Under the pieces are notes generated by a model that saw only the letters and a program-made list of their open reading frames with translations, made no database searches and had not been told where the DNA came from. DNA of 25,965 nt, from positions 1 through 25,965 of the forward strand of contig JAPTVL010000135.1 of assembly GCA_028065725.1 (NCBI GenBank), in the 5' to 3' direction. The DNA comes from Betaproteobacteria bacterium. GTDB taxonomy: Bacteria; Pseudomonadota; Gammaproteobacteria; Burkholderiales; Rhodocyclaceae. Positions 1-9,299 of the stretch are shown here, in pieces; the stretch's first letter is position 1, and every line of letters starts with the position of its first letter. The position numbers and the translations under genes are program-made.

Positions 1-26
1 CCCGTAAGGGATTCCCGCCGATGGCC

Positions 27-167
27 GGGACAGTTGTCACGTAATCCGGGGACAGATGTCACATGGTCGCGGGACAGATTTCACGTGGGAAAAATGTCGT
101 GGCGCCGGAGATGCCCCACCCAGTCGAGTATCTAGCTGAATTAGTCGGTGAGACAGATTTCACGTGG
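27..167. repeat. Four dispersed copies of a GGGACAGATTTCAC-type repeat, possible IS end
   Basis: Near-identical units start at about 27, 49, 71 and 150. Each reads (G)GGACAG followed by A/T-rich bases and TCAC, and the third and fourth share GACAGATTTCACGTGG. Read on the other strand they are GTGAAATCTGTCCC-like. Multiple short terminal repeats of this kind are known at the ends of IS21-family elements, so this may be one end of an IS lying left of the window or a remnant of one. No transposase is visible here, so the family name is an inference. Confidence 0.5.
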
Positions 168-457
168 ATAACTTCTGTATCGGCAGGCGACCTGTGGATA
201 ACCGCCATTCGAAATGTGACCGATTCGGATCGATTTCGGATGTTGCATATTTTGGGAAATCCGTAAGATGAATTTCGGGCGGCAGCTTTCCACCTCGACA
301 GTCATCGGGGATATCCGCCCGAGGTCGGCCGGCGGTGCCTCGCAATCAACACCGGCAATGCGAGGACTTGACCGCACGCTATACGGTGCCTCCATCGGGT
401 CTGATCGCATCGCTTGCCCCACGATACGGGGCTTAACGAATTCTAAGCAAGGGGATC
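168..457. other. Non-coding gap upstream of the TraD gene cluster
   Basis: No convincing coding sequence is seen. Short open frames on both strands overlap each other and lack a good ribosome-binding site or recognisable composition. The stretch is the leader of the plus-strand gene set starting at 458. A purine-rich AAGCAAGGGGA just before 458 can serve as ribosome-binding site. No clear sigma-70 promoter was recognised. Confidence 0.5.
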
Positions 458-877
458 ATGATGAGTCTGACGAAACCGGGAATGATGGCAACACTGTGTT
501 GGCATGGGTGGAATCTTCTACGACTGCGCGGCGACTGGAAGTCGATGCCAGATTCCAGGAGTTTTCTCGGCATAGTGTTGACCCTGGTCTTCCTTGGCGG
601 GATGGCAGAGCAGTTTGCGCGTGGACATGAGCTCTTGACCGCTGTCCTAGTTACCGTTTCCTGGCTCGTGATTCTTCTGTGGTCTTCACGTCAGGCCGGG
701 ACGATTAACCGACGTTTGGCGTTTGCACTGGGCCTCCTTTCGATCATGATCCAGGCGGGATTGATCCTGTCGACCTGGATGCCGGTGACAGAATGGCCGG
801 TAGCAATCTGGTCGGGAATTGCGGTCATGCACCTCATTTCCCAAGCGTCTCAAGACGGCGCGGGGGCATGGCGCTGA
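458..877 (+). CDS. Small hypothetical membrane protein, upstream of traD
   Basis: This encodes a 139-residue protein I do not recognise as a named family. At least three hydrophobic segments are visible, at about residues 36-50, 60-76 and 88-107, so it is probably an inner-membrane protein. Two ATG codons lie back to back at 458 and 461, preceded by AAGCAAGGGGA, and either could start translation. The stop lies 19 bases before the chosen start of traD on the same strand, which suggests co-transcription with the conjugation genes. Its role may be accessory to coupling or transfer, but this rests only on position. Confidence 0.6.
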   Translation: MMSLTKPGMMATLCWHGWNLLRLRGDWKSMPDSRSFLGIVLTLVFLGGMAEQFARGHELLTAVLVTVSWLVILLWSSRQAGTINRRLAFALGLLSIMIQAGLILSTWMPVTEWPVAIWSGIAVMHLISQASQDGAGAWR

Positions 878-896
878 ACGGGAATGGTCGAGAACA

Positions 897-2717
897 ATGG
901 CCAATGCATCCTCCCCCTACCAGTTTGAAGTCCCATGGCGTCCGAACTTCGAAGCACGCATGGCGGTAGTCTGGACGCTTGGCGCAGTTACGATTTTTCT
1001 CCTGACCACTGTGGCGCCGATCTTCCGGGGATTTGGTATGGTGCTTGGTATCGGCTGCCTAGCCGGTGCAGCGGTACGCAGTTATCAGGCCTACCGTCGG
1101 AATGTCGAAGATCGACGTCTCAAATTCTTCGGTAAGGAATTTGTCGATCTGGAAACCTTGCAGTGCAAATCTCGACAGGCCATCGCATCGAAGTCGTATT
1201 GGTTGGGGCGTGGTTTTCCTTGGACCGATATCGAAGCGACAAAACTGCACACCTTGATGTCGATGGGGGTGGTTCGCACACTTGGAACGGCCGCTCAGCA
1301 CGCAGAAGGTTCCTATTGGGTTCATGGCATTGCCCCCGAGCAGGATATTTATTCCGAGTTGGCAAACCTGGTGGGCCATAGCCTAATCGTTGGTAGCACT
1401 CGGGTCGGCAAGACTCGCCTGTTCGACATTTTGATCGCCCAGGCAATCTTCCGCGGTGAAACCGTGATCATCATCGACCCCAAAGGGGATCATGGTCTCG
1501 CCCAGAATGCGCGTGCTGCCTGCGATGCCAGTGGAGAGGGTGATCGCTTCGTCTATTTCCATCCGGCGCACCCAGACCGATCAGCATGCATTGACCCGCT
1601 GCGCAACTGGAACCGCAAGACTGAGTTGGCCAGCCGCGTCGCCGCACTGATTCCTTCCGAAACCGGCGCCGACCCCTTCACTGCATTCGGCTGGAAGGTG
1701 TTGAACGACATCACCAACGGCATGATCGGCACTGGCCATCGTCCCAATCTGGTCCAGCTTCGGCGCTACGTGGAAGGTGGGCCGGAAAGTCTTCTGCAAC
1801 GAGCGCTTAAAGTTCACTTTGTCGCGCATGTCCGGGATTGGGAGTCACGTGCCTCGTCCTACATTCGGAAGTACAAAGACCGCTTGCTCCAGGCCTATGT
1901 GGCCTTCTACCAAGAGGTCGCCATCCATGAAGCCCAGTCGGTTGACCTGGACGGCCTGATCTCGACCTACGAGCACAACCGGGATCACTTTCAAAAGATG
2001 GTGGCATCCTTGATCCCGATTCTCTCAATGCTTACCAGCGATCCGTTGCAGGAGCTGCTGTCGCCGGATTTCAAGCCTGGTCATGAACGCCTTGTGACCG
2101 ACATGTCCAAGATAATTCGCGGCAACAAGGTGGTCTATATCGGTCTCGACTCTCTGGCGGACTCGACGGTTGGTAGCGCCATCGGTTCCATCATGCTGGC
2201 TGATCTTGCCGCTGTGGCGGGGGATCGCTACAACTACGGGATTGATACGCTGACGCCGGTAAATCTATTCATTGACGAGGCGGCCGAGGTTCTCAATCAG
2301 CCGGCGATCCAGCTCATGAACAAGGGTGGGGGTGCGGACTTCCGGGTAACGATAGCGACGCAGACCTTTGCTGACTTTGCCAGTCGTCTCGGCGATGAGA
2401 ACAAGGCTCGCCAGGTGTTGGCCAACACCAACAACAAGATCGCCTTGCGGGTACTCGATTCAGAGACACAAAAGTACATCGCCGAAGGCATGCCACAGAC
2501 CAAGGTGCGGTCGATGGCGCTACGCTACGGTCACAATGTGGACACTTATATTCACGACGAATACAGCGCGTCGTATCAGGAGCAGATTCTCGAAGAGGAG
2601 GCCGACTTGTTTCCCGCGGCCATGCTGGGGGAGTTGCCGCCCTTGCATTTCATTGCTCGGTTGTCGGGTGGTCGAACCTTGAAAGGGCGTATCCCGATTC
2701 TGGTTACGGAGCGGTAA
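897..2717 (+). CDS. traD: TraD, conjugative coupling ATPase (SXT/TOL type)
   Basis: Type IV coupling protein that docks the relaxosome to the transfer channel at the inner membrane and uses ATP to drive DNA export. With the start at 897 it has 606 residues. Two N-terminal membrane segments lie at about residues 24-60. The Walker A motif GSTRVGKT is at residues 166-173, followed by IIIDPKGD at about 191-198, and the Walker B strand and acid (LFIDEAAE) lie at about 457-464. The open frame extends back to 819, but that would overlap the upstream gene, and the translation from 897 begins like a normal TraD, so 897 is preferred. Its TAA stop shares a base with the ATG of the next gene, a sign of translational coupling. 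The SXT/TOL subfamily is chosen from overall resemblance and from the DUF4400 neighbour. Confidence 0.92.
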   Translation: MANASSPYQFEVPWRPNFEARMAVVWTLGAVTIFLLTTVAPIFRGFGMVLGIGCLAGAAVRSYQAYRRNVEDRRLKFFGKEFVDLETLQCKSRQAIASKSYWLGRGFPWTDIEATKLHTLMSMGVVRTLGTAAQHAEGSYWVHGIAPEQDIYSELANLVGHSLIVGSTRVGKTRLFDILIAQAIFRGETVIIIDPKGDHGLAQNARAACDASGEGDRFVYFHPAHPDRSACIDPLRNWNRKTELASRVAALIPSETGADPFTAFGWKVLNDITNGMIGTGHRPNLVQLRRYVEGGPESLLQRALKVHFVAHVRDWESRASSYIRKYKDRLLQAYVAFYQEVAIHEAQSVDLDGLISTYEHNRDHFQKMVASLIPILSMLTSDPLQELLSPDFKPGHERLVTDMSKIIRGNKVVYIGLDSLADSTVGSAIGSIMLADLAAVAGDRYNYGIDTLTPVNLFIDEAAEVLNQPAIQLMNKGGGADFRVTIATQTFADFASRLGDENKARQVLANTNNKIALRVLDSETQKYIAEGMPQTKVRSMALRYGHNVDTYIHDEYSASYQEQILEEEADLFPAAMLGELPPLHFIARLSGGRTLKGRIPILVTER

Positions 2718-3331
2718 TGGCCCAGCGAACGGACTCAGGGATTGCTACGGTGCTGGCTATTGGCGTTTTCATTGCCGTCGTGGCTACGTGGGTCTTCATC
2801 CCTCCCGCAGCGATTCGGTCGGCCTGGATGACGGAGCGTGGCGAGGTCTACGCGCTGGCAGGGGAAGGTGAGCATGCGGTCTACGGTCAGGCTGTCCGTG
2901 GCCTCAACGATTCGATGGCGAAGGACTTCCAGGGCTTTCTGGTCGAAGCGGAGTCCATCGGGCAAGGACCTTTGGGGAACGCGAGCCTCAGTCAATGGAT
3001 GCGCTCGCGTATCGAGGCGACCTGGCTATGGATAGGCCTATTGGTGTACCGGCTGCATGTGTTGATCGGTTGGCTTGTTCCAGGTATTCCATTTGCCATC
3101 GTTGCTTATCTGGACGGACATTACATTCGGGAGATACGCAAGTTCTCCTTTGTTGCCCAAAGCCCAATCCGCCACAAGTTGGGGATTCGTGTCATGTGGG
3201 TGGTGCTGGTGGGGCTCTCCTGTTGGTTGTTGATTCCGGTTCCGCTCCCCGCCCTGATTGCCCCGGCGCTGACGGTGTCTCTGTCGTATTCACTATGGCT
3301 CTGGGTTAGCAATCTTCAGAAGCGGCTATAA
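2717..3331 (+). CDS. DUF4400 / TraJ-like conjugative element membrane protein
   Basis: A 204-residue inner-membrane protein of the family that follows traD in SXT-like and related integrating conjugative elements (DUF4400, also called TIGR03747-like). Hydrophobic segments lie at about residues 10-30, 100-130 and 155-195, with a soluble loop of about 70 residues after the first. The ATG overlaps the traD stop by one base (TAATG), so the two are coupled. The family is needed for or associated with transfer, but its molecular role is not known to me. It ends 23 bases from the convergent NERD zinc-ribbon fragment. Confidence 0.82.
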   Translation: MAQRTDSGIATVLAIGVFIAVVATWVFIPPAAIRSAWMTERGEVYALAGEGEHAVYGQAVRGLNDSMAKDFQGFLVEAESIGQGPLGNASLSQWMRSRIEATWLWIGLLVYRLHVLIGWLVPGIPFAIVAYLDGHYIREIRKFSFVAQSPIRHKLGIRVMWVVLVGLSCWLLIPVPLPALIAPALTVSLSYSLWLWVSNLQKRL

Positions 3332-3354
3332 GCGGAATAGGAGATCCGGACGGT

Positions 3355-3648
3355 TTACTGACTATTTTCAAAAAACAGCGAACTGCTCTTGCAGTCAGCG
3401 CACTCACGGTAGAACTTTAGGCTGTCCTTGCGGATACGTTCCTTGTGTCCCGCGACACCACAGCCAATCTTGATCGGCGTGTTTCCATCGCAATCGGCGC
3501 ACTTGAAGTAATAGCCGAATTTTCCGTATTGCGCGGAAATCTTTGCACTTCCGCATGCGCGGCAGACCGGGGTTCCGTTGGTCGGCGCGATCGGTTGCGG
3601 CGTGGTCGGTGCCGGTATAGGGGGGGTAAGGCTGCTGGTGCTTTTGGT
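3355..3648 (-). pseudogene. Detached C-terminal zinc ribbon of a NERD-domain gene
   Basis: On the minus strand a frame of 97 codons without its own start runs to TAA at 3355-3357. It begins with a Pro/Thr-rich linker and then shows a topoisomerase-type C4 zinc ribbon. Cysteine pairs are VCRAC (fragment residues 29 and 32), KCADC (50 and 53) and ECADC (83 and 86), with another Cys at 63. NERD proteins commonly end in such a ribbon, and the NERD gene at 17283-18302 on the same strand lacks one. I infer the two are halves of one gene separated by the iron island. The frame is closed upstream by the TGA at 3649-3651 that ends the truncated receptor. Confidence 0.72.
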
Positions 3649-5834
3649 TCAGATACTTTCGGGGCTGTCGTCACCGGTGACTCGGCTGGGATTGCCGGTG
3701 TGGCGGTCGAACAGGTTCTTGATGTTTACGCGCAGGGTCCAGTCCTTCGCTTCGTAGGCCGCCATCGCGTCCCAGCGTGTGTAAGCCGGCGCGGTGTTGG
3801 CGGCGAAGGTGGTGCCGCCGGCGACGGTGGGGAAGACGTCGGTCGGGCTGTAGGCGTAGCGGTGGGCCTTGGCTTCGAGTCCGCCGCCAACGTTCCGTTG
3901 CGGCGTCAGATTGTAGGTGGACCAGACATTGATCGTCCACGGCGGCGTGTTGCGCGCGGGTTGGCCAACGTAGCGGGCATCGGCGACAGTGACGGCCCCG
4001 GTCGTGGCATTGATGTTCTCGGCCACTTCGAGGATGCGTGCATCCATCAGTGCCAGTCCCGAGAAGACCTCCCAGCGCTCGCTGACGCGGCCGGCGACTT
4101 CCAGCTCGAAGCCGTCGGTACGGCGTTTTTTGGTCAGGATCGCGGCGGTGGCTTCGAGGTCGCCGTTGCGTTCCCAGTCCTTGGTGGCGCGGTAGAGCGC
4201 GGTGCGGACGGTCAAGTCGCCATCGAACAGCTGCCACTTGGCGCCGAGTTCGAACACTTCGCTGCGCTCCGCCGGCTGCGGGCGTACCGTCAATCGGTAG
4301 AGGTCGGCCGTCGGGCTGAAGGAATCGCTCCAGCCGAGGTAGTAATGCGTGTCCGCCGCCGGATGGAAGGACAGCGCCGCGCGGACGCTGTTCTCGCCGA
4401 ATTGCAGCCTGGGCGAGGTGGCACTGCTGTACTGCGCATCCATCATGTCGCGGTGCAGGCCGAGCGTGGCCTTCCATTGCGGAATGAATTCGACCGTGTC
4501 CTGCGCATAGATCGCATAGGAGTCGGAACTGAACCGGGTCGCGGCGGCCGCGGTGTTCTCGTCGTACGGAACATACCAAGGTGGATTGGCGGCGCTCGTG
4601 CCAGCGCGGTTGCGCAGTGAATTGCGGAAGGAGTTTTCCTTCAGGTATTCGATGCCGGCCAGTACCTCATGCTTCATGCCGGCGGCGATAAATTTGGTGT
4701 TGTAGTTCGACTGCAGGGTCACCGTTTCGTAGTCGGAGGTCCGGGTCGGGCCGCCATCGGCGACGAAGCCCGGTGCCGGGCCGAGGATCAGCGCCTGCGC
4801 GTTCGGCGCCTGGGTCAGGCTCGGCGTGCGCGCCCAGTAGCTGCGCTCGTAGTCGGCGAAACGCAACTGGCTGCGCAACTGGTTGTCGGCGGAAATCCTG
4901 TAGTCATGGACCAGCGTGGTGATGCGCGTGTCGCTCTGGTCGAAGGTGCGATCCGTGCCCCAGAAGGTGCTCGGCGCGAACGGCGTGCTGACGCCGGGGC
5001 GCTTGGTGGCGCCGTCGAATGAAACGCCGTAGTCCGGATTGTCGTTGGTAGTCAGCACGTAATGGATAAGCCAGAACTGGTTGTTGCTGCGCAGGTTCAG
5101 GCCCAGGCTGAAGGCCAGGCCCTTAAGATGGATCTCCGGTTCGCTGCCGGTGGCCGGGTTGGAGCGCCAGCTGCCTTCGTCGCGCTGCATGAGGTTGATG
5201 CGCAGCGCGGTGCTGCCATTGATCGGCTTGTTGAGGTCGGCCGTGACTTCGCGGTAGTCGTGGCTGCCGATGCTGCCGGTCAGCTTGTACTGCTCGATGC
5301 GCAGCGGCGTCTTGCTCACCTGGTTGATCACGCCGCCGGCCTGGCTGCGGCCGAAGAGCATGGCGCCGGCACCGCGCAGCACGTCGATCTGCTCGTAGTT
5401 GAAGGTCTCGCGGTTGTATTGCGCGGTGTCGCGAATGCCATCGCGAGATACATGTCGCCGAAAGTGTAGAAGTCGCGCAGGTTCATGTTGTCGCCGGAAC
5501 GGCCGCCCTCGGCGGCGTTGAAGGACAGGTCGGAGACGTTGCGCAGCGCTTCTTTGAGGCTGCCGACCTACTGTTCTTCCAGCAGTGCGCCGGTCAGGGT
5601 GGTGACTGCTTGCGGGATGTCATGCGGGTCCTGCAACACCTTGCCGACGCGAGTGGCCGTGGCGCAGTAGCCGTCGGGGTTGTCGGCTGTATCCTGGACG
5701 CTGACGGTAGGCGGTGCCTTGGCAGCCTCTTGGGCAAGGGCTGCCTGCAATGACATTGCGCACAGCAGCGTTGCCGCCAGTGGATGGGAAAGGGGAAGTG
5801 AATGGCGACGATTGCCGTTTTTGGCTATTTTCAT
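3649..5834 (-). pseudogene. Decayed TonB-dependent siderophore receptor
   Basis: This was an outer-membrane ferric-siderophore receptor of the FhuE/FpvA-like class. The original start is the ATG at 5834, with GAGGA upstream and a signal peptide ending near QAALAQ. Three lesions are visible. A TAG at 5568-5570 stands where a Gln codon fits (GALLEEQ then VGSLKEALRN). A 2-base frame change lies near 5441-5446, between DMYL and the expected DGIRD. The C-terminus stops soon after NIKNLFDRHTGNP, without the last beta-strands and terminal aromatic residue. The 577-codon open stretch 3649-5382 keeps part of the plug and most of the barrel but has no signal peptide. It was the last gene of the iron cluster and its truncated end coincides with the island edge. 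Confidence 0.85.
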
Positions 5835-5900
5835 ATCAGTCCTCGGGGCTTGGGGTTGTGGCTGGCTGGCGGGACCCCCGCGGGCTGGCTGGGTGTTGGC

Positions 5901-5922
5901 GGCCCCGTGTCGCCACGGGGCC
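5901..5922 (-). terminator. GC-rich hairpin after the FecA-like receptor gene
   Basis: A perfect 9-base inverted repeat (GGCCCCGTG, 4-base loop, CACGGGGCC) lies about 10 bases past the stop of the receptor gene on the minus strand. It has no T-run, so it may be a weak terminator, an mRNA-stabilising hairpin or a Rho-associated structure. Confidence 0.45.
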
Positions 5923-5932
5923 GGTGGGTGCA

Positions 5933-8023
5933 TCAGAAGCTGTAACGCATACCGGCCTGGACCAGGCGCGGGCTGCCGAACTGGATGCCGCGCGTGCGGT
6001 CGACCATGTAAGTCTTGTCGGTCAGGTTCTTCACCGTCAGGAACAGGCTGGTCTTCTTCGGTTGCAGTGTGTAGTTGAGACTGGCGTTCCACACCGTGAA
6101 GGCGGCGAGCTTGCCGACCTGGCCGTTGCCGCCCGCCAGCGGGGCTTCAGTGTTGGCGAAGTCGGTGAATTGCGTGCCGACATGCTGGGCTTCGAGTTGG
6201 CCGCGGAAAGCGCCGCTGCCATAGCCGGCGGCGAGCGTCAGGGTGTTCTCCGGTGCGTAGGGCTGGCGGTTTCCGGCGGCGCTGCCGGCAACCAAAGCGC
6301 CACCCACTACTTGCGTATAGGCCGTGCTTTGCTTCGCGGTGGGCAGCCAGGTCCAGGCGGCGCGGCCGAAGAAGCCGTTCTTCGCCTCGATGTCACCAGA
6401 GAACTCGATGCCCTGGAACAGCGCCTTGCCCTCGGCCAGCGGCGTGCTGCCGCCGGCGATCGAGCCGACCGCGATCAGGCGCCTGAAGTCGTTGCGGAAC
6501 AGGGCCGCCTGGAGGCGGCTGCCCTGGGCCGGTTCCCAGCGCGTGCCGAACTCGAGGTTGGTCGAATCCTCGGGGCCGACCTCGGTGCTGGTGCCGGCGC
6601 CGCCGATCAGGTCCTCGACGCGCGGCGGGGCGAAGCCGCGATGCAGGCTGCCGAACATGGTCAGGGTCTTGCTCGGGTTCCAGGTCAGGCCCAGGGCCGG
6701 CAGCCAGCGGTTCAGGCTGTCGTTGCCGGAGACGCCGGTGAGGCGGTTGATGCGCGAGGCGGTGATGTTCTCGTAGCGAATCGAGGGCGTCAGGTCCCAT
6801 TGGCCAAAGGAGAAACGGTTGGCGACGAACGCCGAGCGGGCCTTGGTCTCGCGCAGATTGTCCTCGACCAGGGCGCCGCTGCGTGCGGTGGCGGTCACGC
6901 CATTGATCTGCTTGCGGTTCTGTTCCTCGAAGTGCGCCTTGACGCCGGCCTGCAGTTCGCCCATGCCGTGCGCCAGCGTCAGCCGTGGCTCGACGCCCCA
7001 GGTGACGTAGTTGCGCAGGCGGCCCTGCACCGACGCGCAGGCGTCCGGATTGACCGCCGTACCGGCCGCGCGTGCGGCGGTGAAGCCGGCACACTGGGCA
7101 TCGTTGGTGGTGCTCGCCTGGCGCCACCAGTCGCGCTGGAAATCGGAATAGTAGAGGTTGGTGGTCAGCGTGGCGCCGCCGCCGAAATCGTAGTCGTGGG
7201 TGGCGGAAAGGCCGTAGCGCTCGACGTCCATGCCGTCGTTCTTGAACGGGTTGTAGCGTGCGCCGAAGCGGGCGTATTCGGCGTCGGTGATGCCGGTGTA
7301 GGTGACCTGCGAGTCCTCCTTCATGTAGTTGGCGCGCAGGGTCAGTGCCTGGTTGCCGCCGATCGCCGTTGCATACTTGAAGTTGAGGTCGTCGATGTCG
7401 CTATGGATGTTGTCCCTGGCGCCGTCGCCCTGCTTGCGCGTGTAGTCGAGCAGCATGCCCTTGCCGCCGAGTTGGACGCGGCCGCGCACGAAGTCGCGGT
7501 TGCCGGCGCTGCCCTCGACGAAGCCGGCGAAGGCTTGCGGCGGCGTCGGCGTGATGTAGTTGATGGTGCCGCCGATGGTCTGCGGGCCGAACACGTTCTG
7601 CCCGCTGCCCTTCAGCACTTCGATGCGTTCGAAGCGGTCGATCTGCGGATGGTAGTAGCTGGCATTGTCGCCGTAGGGCGCGTAGGACAGCGGCACGCCG
7701 TCTTCCAGCAGGGTCATCTTGGTCGAGCGCGTCGGGTTGAGGCCGCGCACGCCGACGTTGGGACGCAGGCCGAGGCCTTCCTCGTCGCGGGCATTGAGCC
7801 CGGGGACCTTGCGCAAGGCCTCGTTGACCGTGAACACATGGCTTTCCGTCAGGGTTTTCGCGTCAATCACATCGGCGGAACCGGCGACGCGCTTGAGGCT
7901 GTCGCTGTCGCCGACGATGTCGATGCGCGGCATGACAACTTCCTTTTCGGCAGCGAGGGAAAGCGTGGCCAGGGCGGAAAGGACCGCCAGGGCAACGGGT
8001 TTCAGGGTAGGTTTCAGGTTCAT
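5933..8023 (-). CDS. FecA-like TonB-dependent outer-membrane receptor
   Basis: A 696-residue receptor that imports a ferric chelate across the outer membrane with energy from TonB. The start at 8023 has GGAGC six bases upstream and gives a signal peptide ending about LSLA-AEKE. The plug domain follows, with VGVRGLNPTR and the FecA-type stretch around VLKGSGQNVFGPQTIGG. A long beta-barrel ends in MRYSF with the terminal Phe needed for insertion. There is no N-terminal signalling domain of the kind FecA uses to talk to a sigma regulator, and no such regulator is nearby. The ligand cannot be told from sequence, though ferric citrate-like chelates are plausible. The gene is intact, unlike the receptor after it, and follows exbD by 73 bases. 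Confidence 0.9.
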   Translation of the reverse strand: MNLKPTLKPVALAVLSALATLSLAAEKEVVMPRIDIVGDSDSLKRVAGSADVIDAKTLTESHVFTVNEALRKVPGLNARDEEGLGLRPNVGVRGLNPTRSTKMTLLEDGVPLSYAPYGDNASYYHPQIDRFERIEVLKGSGQNVFGPQTIGGTINYITPTPPQAFAGFVEGSAGNRDFVRGRVQLGGKGMLLDYTRKQGDGARDNIHSDIDDLNFKYATAIGGNQALTLRANYMKEDSQVTYTGITDAEYARFGARYNPFKNDGMDVERYGLSATHDYDFGGGATLTTNLYYSDFQRDWWRQASTTNDAQCAGFTAARAAGTAVNPDACASVQGRLRNYVTWGVEPRLTLAHGMGELQAGVKAHFEEQNRKQINGVTATARSGALVEDNLRETKARSAFVANRFSFGQWDLTPSIRYENITASRINRLTGVSGNDSLNRWLPALGLTWNPSKTLTMFGSLHRGFAPPRVEDLIGGAGTSTEVGPEDSTNLEFGTRWEPAQGSRLQAALFRNDFRRLIAVGSIAGGSTPLAEGKALFQGIEFSGDIEAKNGFFGRAAWTWLPTAKQSTAYTQVVGGALVAGSAAGNRQPYAPENTLTLAAGYGSGAFRGQLEAQHVGTQFTDFANTEAPLAGGNGQVGKLAAFTVWNASLNYTLQPKKTSLFLTVKNLTDKTYMVDRTRGIQFGSPRLVQAGMRYSF

Positions 8024-8096
8024 GCTGTGCTCCGTTGTTATTGCTGGCTTGGCACGTGGCCTGGCTTGCGGGTTGATTGATTTGTGTGTGCCAGGG

Positions 8097-8516
<420 letters not shown>

Positions 8517-8529
8517 GGCTAGCTCCTTT

Positions 8530-9297
8530 TCAAGTGCCGGCGCGCGCCGGAGTGTTGGCAAGTACGCGGGCCAGGATGCGCTCGGAGGTGGCGGCCACAT
8601 CGCCGGTCTTCGGTGCTGCCTTGAGGCCCATGGCGAGGAAGGTGAATACGTCGTGGGCGAAGGAGTTCAATGCCGCCAGCGTGTTGCGGTTGGCGCGGGC
8701 GAAGGCGTTGTAGGCGACGGCCGCCGGGATCGCCACGGCAAGTCCGATGGCGGTCATGATCAGCGCTTCGCCGACCGGGCCGGCGACCTTGTCCAGCGTG
8801 CCCTGACCGCTCATGCCGATCGCCATCAGTGCGTGGTAGATGCCCCAGACGGTGCCGAACAGGCCGACGAAGGGCGCCGAGGACGCCACTGTGGCGAGGA
8901 AGGTCTGGCCGTATTCGAGGCGCGACTTGTCCTGTTCGATGGCGCGCTTGAGGGCCCGGGTGAGGAATTCGTCGGGCGTGCCGGCATCGACCAGGCCGAG
9001 CGCTTCGCGTCCCGCCTTGTGCTGGTCGACGGCGGTGAAGCCGTGATGCACCAGGTGCGAGAAGGGCTCATCGACGCCGGTCTGGCGCAGGTGGCGCGCG
9101 ACGGCGTCGAGGCTGGGCGCGGCCCAGAAGGCCTTGAGGAATTCGGCGCTCTTCTTTTGCGAGCGGATCGCCTGCATGCCCTTGGTCACGATCAGGTACC
9201 AGGTGCCGACCGACATGACCAGCATGAGCGCGAGGATGAAGCGGGCGATGCCATCGATATTGGCGAGAAAGTGGCCGAAGCCCAGCGAATTTTCCAT
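8530..9297 (-). CDS. exbB: ExbB (MotA/TolQ/ExbB proton channel family)
   Basis: A 255-residue inner-membrane protein with three hydrophobic segments, at about residues 15-37, 140-165 and 180-200. The conserved MotA/TolQ/ExbB core around FVGLFGTVWGI lies in the second and third segments. With ExbD it forms the motor that energises TonB. The start at 9297 is preceded by AAGGA, located inside the last codons of tonB, and the two genes are separated by two bases. The much longer open frame reaching 10173 is an antisense/other-frame artefact over tonB. Confidence 0.92.
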   Translation of the reverse strand: MENSLGFGHFLANIDGIARFILALMLVMSVGTWYLIVTKGMQAIRSQKKSAEFLKAFWAAPSLDAVARHLRQTGVDEPFSHLVHHGFTAVDQHKAGREALGLVDAGTPDEFLTRALKRAIEQDKSRLEYGQTFLATVASSAPFVGLFGTVWGIYHALMAIGMSGQGTLDKVAGPVGEALIMTAIGLAVAIPAAVAYNAFARANRNTLAALNSFAHDVFTFLAMGLKAAPKTGDVAATSERILARVLANTPARAGT

Positions 9298-9299
9298 GG

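Noticed and set aside
163..201. TGTGGATAA at 193-201, a perfect DnaA-box sequence, with CGTGGATAA at 163-171, as a possible origin
   Set aside because: Two 9-mers do not make an origin. No AT-rich unwinding region, iterons or replication gene accompany them.
268..630. A 120-codon plus-strand frame before the small membrane protein
   Set aside because: It has no convincing ribosome-binding site or family and overlaps the better-supported gene at 458-877.
3445..4620. A 391-codon plus-strand open frame over the decayed receptor
   Set aside because: It is a shadow of the minus-strand receptor and crosses the zinc-ribbon fragment. No start signal or homology is visible.
5714..8080. A 788-codon plus-strand open frame
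   Set aside because: It is antisense to the FecA-like receptor, with no recognisable family, low-complexity Ala/Gly/Arg composition and typical GC-rich shadow character.
8024..8096. A second Fur box before the FecA-like receptor
   Set aside because: The 73-base gap contains no stretch resembling the 7-1-7 motif and no clear promoter.
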